A stretch of DNA of 64,000 nucleotides, taken from Metellina segmentata (taxonomy: Eukaryota > Arthropoda > Arachnida > Araneae > Tetragnathidae). Below are positions 22,844 through 33,032 of the stretch, piece by piece (within the stretch, counting starts at the first letter, position 1; the number at the start of each line of letters is the position of its first letter). The DNA lies in contig OX375873.1 in NCBI GenBank assembly GCA_947359465.1, positions 56,267,573 to 56,331,572 on the forward strand, written 5' to 3'. Position numbers and translations under genes: made by a program. The notes under the pieces were generated by a model. It made no database searches and was not told the origin of the DNA. It worked only from the letters and a program-made list of their open reading frames with translations.

Positions 22844-24301
22844 GGGGACCGGGAAGGCCCTATCTCCTCCATCTTAAATTCACGAAATTCAAGACCCTTT
22901 TTCTCAATAACTATAATAGTAAGCAACACAAAATTTTTATGGTGGCTAGACTGATATGTTATACAAACTTTAACAGCTCACTTTTTTTTAATTTAAAATT
23001 TTTAATTTTATAGAAATTTTTAACTGAATATCACTTTTTAGATAGCATTTTTTAACACATTTAAATTTCTAAAAAATCCAATTTTCAAAAAATCAAAAAA
23101 TGCCCGTGTTAAAATCTTTAGAGATATAACACAAATATGTCATAAAAATATTAAGGCATTATGTTCAGTAGATTCTGAGAAAATGGGGCATGAATCTTTA
23201 AAATCTAAGTTTTGAGAAAAATGGATTTAAACATTTCAAATGAATTTTTATAAATAATTTTACGTCTAACCTTAATGAAATCCTGATTTATATAAAAGGT
23301 GATCTCTTTCATTTTTAATACATGTATCTTCAATTTATTTTTATGCTTTTCTTTCTATGGCGGGCCTTTTTACTGTATTCGGAGAGTTTTCGCTCTCCAT
23401 CGATAACACGGTCTTAGTACAGTTTTCTCAAAAAATTGTATAAAATGGCAGCCTGGATTGATTTAAACTCTAGATAATGTATAGCACTTTATAATATTTC
23501 CACTGTTGCAGCAGGAAACAGCATCAAACACTCCCAGTTTTAAAGTTTGGATGGTTACAAACACATTTTTTGGAACGCGAGTCCAAATCACATTGTTCAC
23601 CGATTCATTTGGGTTTTGAGTCTTTCCGTGAACACATTTTTTCAACAATTCTGGATTCGCCAAGTCTCTGAAATTTGATTTAATTGTCTTCAAAATGCAG
23701 GCAGTATAAGGCAAGGCAATATGTGTGTGTTTATCATGGTAATACACATCACTCTTTTAGCTACAGCACGTTGAAATTTCCACCAGCTTTCATTCCCAAC
23801 TGGACAAAGACCGTGATTTGGATTTAAGTTACTTGACAGTAAATAAAAATATTCTGCCCAGACAGATTGTTGCATATTGTGCAGAAAACCAACATTTATC
23901 CTTATTAACTTTATAAGTCCATAACAGATCAAATGTCATGTCTCAGAAAAGCTAACTTATATCGCATGGTAAAATTAATAAAAATAGTTAGAAAAAAACT
24001 AAATGATTACAGTTAACTCTACTGTTACCAGATTATCGAAAATAATTTGAGTAAAGTAAAGTAAAAAATATAATATACATTGTTGAGCAACAAAGATTAG
24101 AAATGTCCACAAACGGTTTGTTTACATTTGAAAGGCCGTGTCAGATGTGAAGTGCTTATTGGAAACGTGCATAATTTTCAAACTTCCTCTTATTCTATTA
24201 CCTAGTGTGATATATCATTGGAAAGAGGAGATTTTGAACTATATAAAGGAGCAATAAAATAGAAATTGATTTTTTAGTCGAATTTTGCTTTCCCGGTCCC
24301 C
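22844..24301 (-). mobile_element. TTAA-flanked DNA transposon, Kolobok-like
   Basis: The ends are GGGGACCGGGAA (22844) and its exact reverse complement (ending 24301), with TTAA on both outer sides (22840-22843 and 24302-24305). TTAA duplications are known for piggyBac and Kolobok. The internal minus-strand protein remnant resembles the arthropod transposase-like family that I associate with Kolobok, not piggyBac. The element is 1458 bp, too short for a full transposase, so it is internally deleted. Confidence 0.65.
23463..23932 (-). pseudogene. Transposase C-terminal remnant (Kolobok-like)
   Basis: Two overlapping minus-strand frames (23932-23690 and 23747-23463) form one damaged reading. 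First comes YLLSSNLNPNHGLCPVGNESWWKFQ; a frameshift near 23720 follows; then DLANPELLKKCVHGKTQNPNES, VNNVIWTRVPK and LKLGVFDAV. The NPNES-NN-IW block is the strongest clue. The N-terminal part and the rest of the catalytic region are missing. The family assignment is from memory of the motif. Confidence 0.6.
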
Positions 24302-24305
24302 TTAA

Positions 24306-26336
24306 TAATGCACAAAACTTTATTGTCATGATTTATTATTTATTTTTTTATTTGTTCACGTGAAAGGTGCTCTTAGTATTCTAACAATCTGCAAAATGTA
24401 TTTTATGTATATTATTCTACTGAGTTACTCGTTTTGTACACATTCCTGTGTGATACATGTAGAACATTCCATCTGAAATATTCCATTTGTAATATTCCAC
24501 CTTGAATTTTTCGTATAGAACATGAAAAACATGTCAAATGAAACTGTAGTTGCTAAATAAAGCCACTTCGACTACAAAATTTATATATTTACCTATGGAA
24601 CGATATTTTTTTTTATGAAATTGTAAAATGCGAAAGGTTTTCACTATTTCTATCGGACTTTTTATACCATGCATATAATAATATACTTGGATGCTTTAAA
24701 TATTCCTAAGAGGACATTAAAAATATCTTTAAGTGGATAGTAAAATCTTTGATAACAGAATTTATTAGTTAAATAAAAATGATTACAATTAACGAGATTT
24801 ATACAAAACATCAAACATAAACATTGAAGAACTCAAAAAACATTTTTTTTTAGATTCCCGGAAATTAGTTTTTTAAGTGTGTTGCTTTAGATAAGCACTT
24901 AATTTCTAGTGGCAATTTTACCTATTTTTCAAGCAAAAAAATACAATCTTTCCTGTGTCTAAAAAGTAATTATTAATTGTTAGAAGGAATTGGATTACGA
25001 TTTCAATTAACGTCGTAGTAGAGCTACACAATGTGTATATTTTTAGTATTTTCGTATTTCAATAAAATATGTATGTTTATTTTATCAATAAACTTTCTAA
25101 CCTGAATTTATTTATTCATCACTTCACCAGCTATAAAATAATACTGTTTAAATTCCGTCATTTTGACTATTCTACTTTAAACTATTATTTTTTTACACCT
25201 TAAACCTTTTATTTGTTCTCAAAGCATGTGTGTTTTCAACACTGTTCCGTTACAAACCTAGAAAACATATTTAGAAACTACATATGGTTATACTCGTTAC
25301 TCTTAAATTATTGCACAAATATTTCCATTGCAAATATACATAGAAGTAAACAATAACTAAAACGTTATGTACTTGTGCCATTCTTTTAGGAAAAGATTTG
25401 TTTTAATTTATACGATATTTTTACATAAATTTTTATAGTATTTTTGCAATTGATCATTATTTTTAAATTTGCAGATTACGTAACAAGATTTCTATAATCA
25501 AAACAATATAAAGTTCTCGGTCTCAATCAACGATTGCAGATTTCTTATATTGTAAGACTTAAGGGAAATTTCTTTTAAAAAAAGTAATGAAAGCTATTAA
25601 AATGTTCGTTAACTTCGAGATATAAGCTTATTGATCATATTTGACCGGATAAGTCGATAAGTAATATACCCAATAAAAGTTTAAATAGGAATTCAATAAC
25701 AGAGGACCGAGCTTTCAATCACTCTAAGAGTCTTCAGACATTACTGTTTTAACACTTTAGCACCATAGGCAGTTAATCACGATCCCACGATTTAAAGACA
25801 CCGTGCTGTTATTAATGGAATGAATATGTTATACTCACCCATAAACTAATTGTTTCCAATTTAAACAATCCATGTAATCCCAAAATGGAATTTTTCTGAT
25901 TGTAAACAAGAGTATGTATCGCACATGCTGCAAAATCTCTATAACTAAAAAAATAATTAATAATTTTGTGTGCATGCTTCTGGGTCATTCCACGAAAAGG
26001 TCAACCAGAGTATAAAATTTCAAAATTAGTTTTAACTATTTTTATTATTATTTATTGATAACTAATAGTTTAAATTGTACTTTTCTTTTAAAAAATCAAA
26101 ACTTCTTTTTACTGAAGTGGCAACACAGCACTTTCAAAATGACTGCCATCCATAGTTACATGTTTTGAATGTTAGGTTAAACTTCTAGTGATAATTTTAG
26201 AAGACAGAAAACATAGAAGTTAACAAATTTTACATCAAAGGTAAGTCTTAGTTTATATTATAAATTTATGCATTTATAAATTCCTTTTCATTTATATAAG
26301 ACCCATACCAACCCAATAAAATACCCTTGTTTATAG
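24306..26336. other. AT-rich intergenic stretch
   Basis: No gene seen. At 25981-26007 'gggtcattccacgaaaagg' resembles outer ends of some DNA transposons and might mark an outer border of the element at 26.3-28.4 kb. No matching right end is visible. Confidence 0.4.
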
Positions 26337-26535
26337 TGTCCCGCACGTGACACAAAATATGATATTTTTAAATTTGTGAAAAAAATAATAATTTCTATGA
26401 CATTTAAATACTATTTGTAAAGGAGATAATAAGGCTACTTTTATTGTGTGTTCTATTGTAACTGTACATAAGTCACTTTCAAAATGAACTGATAAAAACA
26501 CATTGTCCCACACGTGACATGTCACGTGTGGGACA
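26337..26535. mobile_element. 199-bp inverted-repeat element with CACGTG-cored ends
   Basis: The left end TGTCCCGCACGTGACA (26337-26352) and the right end TGTCACGTGTGGGACA (26520-26535) are inverted repeats with one mismatch. A further copy at 26504-26519 makes 26504-26535 a perfect 32-bp palindrome. There is no frame inside. It is either a MITE abutting the transposon at 26520 or part of that transposon's end. Confidence 0.6.
26504..26535. repeat. Perfect 32-bp palindrome
   Basis: Half-site TGTCCCACACGTGACA is followed immediately by its exact reverse complement. Each half itself contains the palindrome CACGTG. Confidence 0.95.
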
Positions 26536-28427
26536 CCAACATTGCTAGTTTTTTAGTTGGTGTAAATGAGAGTAGACAATTTTTTCAAGCACTAGCTGAT
26601 ATTTTTAGTGTTAGAAAAAGGATTTCTATAAATTTGTATTAAAAAAAATTTGGTTACCAGCTTGAAGGTTTAAGTCACTGGGATGACGACTGGGCGTACA
26701 TAGTTTTTTTACCTTTGTTATAAGTAACTAGTAATTTCTTTGTCACCTAGTGTCTTCTTAGTCACCTTGTGAACCTAGTCAAAACTTTAATGTTGTAAAA
26801 GAGTTTTATTTCCATCCTGACATTGTATATACCTGCAATAGGATTTTCAAAGTTCTGTACTTTGAGACCAGAAAATGTATTGCTTCTTAAGAATACACCA
26901 GCAGATCAGTGCCGATGCAAAATACACGAAAATTTTATGCTACAACTTAAAGGACTGAAACTGATTTATGAAGCCAACTTTTGGGAAAATCAGTTAAGTG
27001 ACACTACACTTAATTCCACTTGTTGGCAGAACCATTGTAGTACATGTTCTGACGGGAAGCTTTTAAAATTACCTACAGATCCCGAAGGAACAGTAATGTG
27101 GAAAGAGTGGGGAAAAGATTATGATGGAAGACTAAAATTAGTTATGAAAGAAGGATGTGCTGCTGAATTGTATGATAATATCTCAAAAAGCATGGAAAAA
27201 GTAGTACAACATGTGAATGTTAAACGCATACAAGCTGATGCATTTCAATGTGACAAGCAAGCGAGTGGGGTACGTGTCTTACAAGTCGACTTTGCTATGT
27301 CTTTTTCATGCGAATATCAAAATGAGATCCAAAGTGCCCTTTGGTTTAGATCTAGTGTAACTCTTTTTACAGCTGCAACATTTGTCAATGGGTGCTGCAA
27401 TACATATCTTTTATGCACTGATGTTCTAAACAAAGACAAGGATACAATATATTCTATGCTTATAGTGCTATATGATAAACTTTATGAAAATTATATCTTA
27501 TCTATAAAGGAGAAAATTATATGCAGCGATGGACCATCATCTGAATTTAAGAATAAGTATATGGTGAAAGTTTTACAGATTCTATCGGAAAAATATAAAA
27601 AGCCCTTTGCATGGAAATACTTCGCAACTTCACATGGGAAAGGTATTATTGATGGCATTGGAGGAAATGTTAAGCAGCTTGTACGTCAAGTAGTTATGAG
27701 CAAAAAAAAAATGAGACAAGTGTTCAGGGAGCCGCAGATTTTGTCCATGTTGCACAAAAGGTCATCAAAGCAACTACAATTATGCATATATCTGAAGAAA
27801 ATATCTAAAATATTTTATCACAAAAGCCATGGAATAATGTTAAGGCAATTCCTGGTGTTTCAACTTTTCATGTCATTAAATATGACAAAGGAAAATATAA
27901 TTTCTTTGAACACGCAAAGTGCCATCCAAAAGATGTCACAAAGTTACCAACGGCAGAGAAACATTTGTGCCTACAAGTGGGTGAATGGGTAGTGGTGACA
28001 TACGATGGAATTAATTATCCAGGTGAAGTCACTTGTGTTGCTGGTCCCGATTGTATTGAAGTTTCGGTTATGGTGAAATCTGGCACACATTACAAGTGGC
28101 CAAAGCAACCGGACAAAATTTTCTACATTCTGAAAGATGTTGTTAAAAAAATATCATCACCTATTCTTGTGAATAAAAGAGGATATTTTAAATTTATAAA
28201 TGAATTTTGAGTTTATGATCTGTATTTCATAACATATTTATGTATATTAAATGTATTATAAGCTAAGTAATAACTTGCTTTTAAATTTCAAATCACTTGA
28301 ATAAATAGTTAAATAATGTTAAAATATGCAGTAGAATTTTGTTTAGAATTTTTTAACATTTAAAATTATGCCTTCAGTTTTTATGTTTGCAAAAGTCCCG
28401 CACGTGACAATGATGTCCCACACGTGA
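26520..28427 (+). mobile_element. DDE-type DNA transposon with 16-bp TIRs (family unresolved)
   Basis: TGTCACGTGTGGGACA at 26520-26535 is the exact inverse of TGTCCCACACGTGACA at 28412-28427, and the two bracket the transposase-like frame at 26823-28210. A further motif copy with G for A lies at 28396-28411 (one base differs at its 5' end). The repeated 16-mers are probably transposase binding sites. The target duplication is not clear, partly because a TA tract follows the right side. Confidence 0.55.
26823..28210 (+). pseudogene. Transposase-like protein with probable DDE core
   Basis: From Met at 26823: GFSKFCTLRPENV, a Cys/His cluster (C30, C32, H36, C67, C72, C75), LQVDFAMSF with D156, QNEIQSALW, CSDGPSSEFKNKY with D236, and ATSHGKGIIDGIGG (271-281). 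I recognise this order from transposase-like proteins common in arthropod and cnidarian genomes but cannot name the superfamily. The sense frame breaks at a 10-A run (27702-27711), has TAA at 27806-27808 in the shifted frame, then continues to VGEWVVVTYDGINYPGEV and a KWP..D block, ending at 28210. The 5' part may have had an upstream exon. Confidence 0.7.
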
Positions 28428-28469
28428 CAGTACACATTTAAATTTTTTTAATAATTTAAATATAAATTT

Positions 28470-28795
<326 letters not shown>

Positions 28796-28869
28796 AAGTT
28801 ACCGCAGCCACTGCAGGATTGAAAACTGCGCTGTTTAGCTCGATTCTTGGACGGTTTCCCTAAAAAGTT

Positions 28870-30198
28870 CGGATCAGAAAAATATGAAATTAACATTGTT
28901 TGTTCTTCATCGTGTTCCTGGGAAACTGTTAAGATCTTTTTCCGATGCGGTTATTAATTTAGGGTTTATTAAGTGTCAAAGTTTGAAAAGCGAAATTTCT
29001 TCCGCGAGTGAGCAAAACACATACAAATTTTCAGTCTTAAGACGTGTTTTTTTAAAGAGTACATCTCAACGTAAATTTTTGTAGCTCGTTGAGGTTTTTT
29101 AGAATTTTGAATTTGGTTCTTAATAATATTTTTTTGAAAATCGGGAAAAATCGGGACATTTTCGTAATTTTTTTTTTAAATCTTTCATATCTATATTTTA
29201 TTAAAATTAGATTTTAATTTTAAAAATATCGCAGTATACCTCAGAATGCACTCTTTCTTACGGTACTATTATTTTTGAAATCGGTTAATAATTAAATTAA
29301 ATGCGATTAAAAGTTGGTCACACAAAATTCGGAATTTTTGGATATATTCGCTACTTTTTGTTAAAACCACTATATCTACAGCAAATACCATTATATTTTT
29401 AAATTGAAACATCACTGAATACTTTACATTAAGTACATTACATTACACTTTTTCTTATGGTACAATTATTTTTTAAATTGATTAATAAATAAAATCGATG
29501 CAATTAAAAGTTGGCCATACAATTTTCGGTACTTTCAGATCGTAATTTCCGATACAAAACTAACCCTGTAATATCTATATCGTATTACTATTAATTTTTA
29601 ATTTTGAAAATATCACATTATATCTCAGAATGTACTCTTTTTTACGGTACAATTATTTTTAAAATTGGTTCATAAATAAATTCGATGCAATCAAAAGTTG
29701 GTCACACAAATTTCGTATTTTTTAGTTCGCGGAGAAGGTTCCGAAGTCAGGTGTGGGTTGTATTTTTGACTATCGGGTTTGTCAGATATCAAATTTATCG
29801 TAGCAAGAATTGCGATAAAAACAATTTCTTTTTATTTGGCGAGGAAAATGGCTCGTTTTTTTCACTCTGTTCTCATACGGTTTACGGAAAAAGTACGATG
29901 TACAGATCGTAAAGTTAGGAGATTAAAACCATTTACTTAAAATTGTATAGGGAAAAAGATGCAGAAGGTTTTTTACTGATGCGGCTATTAGTTTAGGGTG
30001 CAATAAGTGTTGAAGTAAAAAAAAAAGTGAAATCACTTGCGAAAGAAGTATTGGTTTGCGAAGCTGTGACGTCATAGACCGGAAAGTCAACTCTGGATTA
30101 TACAAATTACTAAGATAGTTTCGCTGTTCAGGAGATTCACTCTGCGAAAGGAATGTTGGTTTGCGAGCTTAAGCGAGCAGGGGGCGGGGCCTCCGAGT
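28870..30198 (+). mobile_element. Helitron-like element, copy 2
   Basis: Collinear with 9480-10699: the 'gagcaaaacacatacaaatt' block, CGGGAAAAATCGGGACATTT, ~190-bp repeats carrying 'tttcttatggtacaattatt' and 'aaaagttggccatacaattt', and the 'actgatgcggctattagttt' block. That last block occurs twice, at about 28940 and 29975. The 3' end GCAGGGGGCGGGGCCTCCGAG (30178-30198) has CGAG where an intact Helitron has CTRR, so the terminus is mutated. Confidence 0.5.
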
Positions 30199-30362
30199 AT
30201 ATATATGTATATATATATAACCTCATTGAAAAGCTGAAAAATCGACCCAATAACCGATAACCAGAAAAATAAAATGACTATATAAGCGGTGCGCTTTAAC
30301 ACATGTTTCACTATTAAGTTTGACGGGACTTCAGAAAACTGACCATATAAGCGGGAATGACC

Positions 30363-30401
<39 letters not shown>

Positions 30402-30621
30402 CCTATTGGAAAAACAGCCATAACGGCCACAATCGCTCCCATTTGAGACGGTAGGTGTAAAAAACTTAGCATGGTTCCAACGGCTGACGTCAAATAAATA
30501 ATAAAACAGCCATAACGGCGTTGCCCATGGAGTTGGTTTTTAGAAAACTGACAATTGAACGCGCGGTATAAATACGTCGCGACCCTAAAATTGTAAAAAT
30601 TTGGAGTACCTGCGTGCTAAA
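30199..30621. repeat. Cluster of short dispersed repeats and TA tracts
   Basis: GACTATATAAGCGG (30276) and GACCATATAAGCGG (30341), AAAACAGCCATAACGGC at 30411 and again near 30503, and a TA run at 30367-30400. Probably termini of unrecognised DNA transposons. Confidence 0.4.
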
Positions 30622-30652
30622 TCCCATTACTGTAAGTGCCATAGATTCGTCA
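30622..30652 (+). repeat. 31-bp dispersed motif, copy 2
   Basis: Matches 16679-16709 with one mismatch. Confidence 0.7.
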
Positions 30653-30659
30653 CTACGAA

Positions 30660-30949
30660 TTAATGTGAATAATGTTCCTGCTTCTTGAGGCAGAGTTTAT
30701 CAATTTCAGGTGTCACTGAAGAGTCATTTGAAGACGCACATCGTCTTCAGCGTCCAAACGAGTTCGATAATTAGTTTTTGTAGCCGTGCACCTCGCAAAG
30801 GTTGTTTCACAAGGGTTCGTAGTACCAAAAGGCAATAAGAACAATTTGGCATTTGAACTAAATATCGAAAGATCCTCCCTTAACTGAGCCCAAAATTCGG
30901 AAAGTGGTTTGCTTTTAAATGATGCCTGAAAGTGACAGTCCAAAACCAT
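30660..30949 (-). pseudogene. hAT transposase C-terminal dimerisation remnant
   Basis: The minus-strand frame contains EFWAQLREDLS, then LPFGTTNPCETTFARCTATKTNYRTRLDAE, the layout of the C-terminal block of hAT/ZBED5-like transposases (LPF.TT..CE..FS....K.K.R.RL..E.D.R..L). The frame stops near 30713. The expected tail (EIDKLCLKKQ-like) continues in another frame to about 30660, so there is a frameshift. The rest of the transposase is absent. Confidence 0.7.
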
Positions 30950-31612
30950 GTCTATAAGGACCTCATATTCTACCCCAGTGAGGGCTGCTGGTATTGAAAA
31001 AGAAGAAATACAATCTACTAAGAATTGTTTCGAATCGATTCCTGAGTAGAATGGTTTCGAATCGATCCCTTGGGAGGTATGAATTTAAAATTTTAATAAG
31101 ATTAGTATAATGTTCTTTTGTTATTGCTAGCAATGATTCATTCATGGTCGCCCACGTGCAAAAAAGAAGTCCTCCAAATCACCTTTCTCAAAAATATTGT
31201 TGCAAATAAATCGCACTTGATAAAGACGTGTTGATAATTTAAATGGGAGACTTGAGATCACACACATTGGTTCATCGATATCATTTTCGGAAATGCATGA
31301 AAAAAATTAGTTTAATCTAGTTCACAACATTTTATTTTAAAACTTTAACCATTGATTTTGGTCGTGCTCATTTTGTTTCTTACTGCGTTCAAGCACACAC
31401 ACAAGCATGTTACTCAGGAACAGGCCTACAAATTTTTGCAGCTTAATGCTATGTTTTGCTTCAAGCTGTGTCTTTTCAAGATGAGCTAAAATGGTTGGTT
31501 GGGTTTGGTGGTTTTACTGTACTTGAGCAGCTGCATGAATGATTTTACTGGCACAGAAAGAGAAATACTCCCAATAAGAGAAGAAAGGGATAGATTTAAC
31601 TCTCTAAGTGGT

Positions 31613-32100
31613 TTGGATGAGATATATACTCCATTAAGGTCTGACCAGGTTTGCTAATGACGACATATCTCGTCATTAATCCTACAAGTGGTTTCAACGA
31701 GATATCTCGTCGGTCCATCAAGATACGACTAATTTTAATTATGATGATCATAAAGACATTGCAGACTTTTTTTATGATGACGAGATCAAGATATGTTAAT
31801 TTTTTTTCTAATGACGAGATGTCTCACCCATCAAGACATGGACAGTTTTGCTAATGACGTGATACCTCGTCGAGACAACAACCACCAGGAGGGTTAAGAT
31901 ATTGCCGAGTTTTTGATGATGCTGAGAATAAGATCTGGTCAGTTTCCTCCTCATAAAGAGATATCTTGTTGTTTAACAAGATCTGTTCTGTTTTCGTCTA
32001 ATGACGAGATATCTTATGCCTCAAGATACGACCAGTTTTATAATAGCGCGATACGTCGTCAAGACAGCTGCCAGATGGGTTAAATGATATCCTGATAAAC
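31613..32100. repeat. Degenerate ~45-bp minisatellite upstream of gene A
   Basis: About ten diverged copies of a unit with CTAATGACGAGATATCTCGTC, followed by a 'catcaagatatgaccagtttt'-like half. The unit contains the palindrome GAGATATCTC. Related arrays lie at 55760-56150 (unit B) and 50341-50530. Confidence 0.75.
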
Positions 32101-32418
32101 TCTGGCTTCATGTTAAGTACACTATATATTTTTAGATAGTATAATTTGCAAACACACGTGATTAGTAATTATAAAAAAAATTAATGCATACTGCATACTT
32201 CACTGATGCTATTGATAGACTGAAACATTTGTGTCTTAAGTTGTTTAAAAGTTTCTGAGCCTCTCATATGAGTACTTTCAATATTTAAAAGCATTTTTTT
32301 TGTAGTGAAATGGTTAAAACTTTGAGTTTTTATGGGGATAGCTTACATTTCTTTACGTTATTTGAAAACCTTTGAGGGAATACATCCATGCTGTCGGAAC
32401 AACCTTCGGAATTACTGT

Positions 32419-32500
32419 GTTTGTATTGATATATTAATCAGCTATAGAGATGTCAGTTGCACTTGTGCAAGTATACAAATGTGTCAGTTTTGATACTTCA
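32419..32500 (+). promoter_or_regulatory. Conserved upstream block, gene A
   Basis: About 82 bp, from TGTTTGTATTGATATATTAA through TTGCACTTGTGCAAG to GTCAGTTTTGATACTTCAA, is nearly unchanged in unit B (56676-56757) while neighbouring DNA has indels. It lies 60-140 bp upstream of the TATA box, so it is a good candidate for a promoter-proximal regulatory module. Confidence 0.6.
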
Positions 32501-32557
32501 AAGTCAGAAAAGATAAGTATGACGGGCTTCTTGTATTTTTTATGTTAGAAAATCTAT

Positions 32558-32565
32558 TATAAATA
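32558..32565 (+). promoter_or_regulatory. TATA box, gene A
   Basis: TATAAATA lies about 45 bases before the donor site that closes the predicted non-coding first exon. The corresponding site in unit B is TATATAAA at 56809-56816. Confidence 0.65.
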
Positions 32566-32587
32566 GAACAGTTTTACTAATTTCTAC

Positions 32588-32610
32588 CTGTTTCGTATGA
32601 CATTTGAACG
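32588..32610 (+). other. Predicted non-coding exon 0, gene A
   Basis: A short 5' UTR exon from about 30 bases after the TATA box to the donor GAACG|GTAAGT (GT at 32611). The matching acceptor is TACAG|ACAATG (exon 1 from 33030), after a pyrimidine-rich tract. Both splice sites are kept in unit B (donor 56864, acceptor before 57280). The start point is inferred. Confidence 0.55.
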
Positions 32611-33032
32611 GTAAGTTTGTTCTCTACTTTAAATGTTTAAGTGCGTCTAATAAATTATGTTTAAAATTTAAAATTAAGTTATCCTACAGTGTGATAATTT
32701 ACACGACTACTGGAGTTTCAATAGAGAAATTGTTCTTAATGCTTGTGCACTGTGCTTTGAATTTACGATTTTTGTAAACATGTGTTGTTTAAGTTATTTT
32801 TCTAATCTCAGATCCTTAAGTTTTAAACAACTTTGCATTCTCAAACGATTCAAAATCTATGTTTGAGTTCTTTATTAATAAAGCAAGTATAAAATGTTTT
32901 TAAACATGCAATCAAAGCATTTAGCACGAAATAAGTTTTTAATTCTTTTGACTTGTTGATTCCCTGTTTTTATTAATTAAAATATGTTAATTCATTTTCT
33001 TTTTCTTATTTTCTATCAAACATGTACAGACA

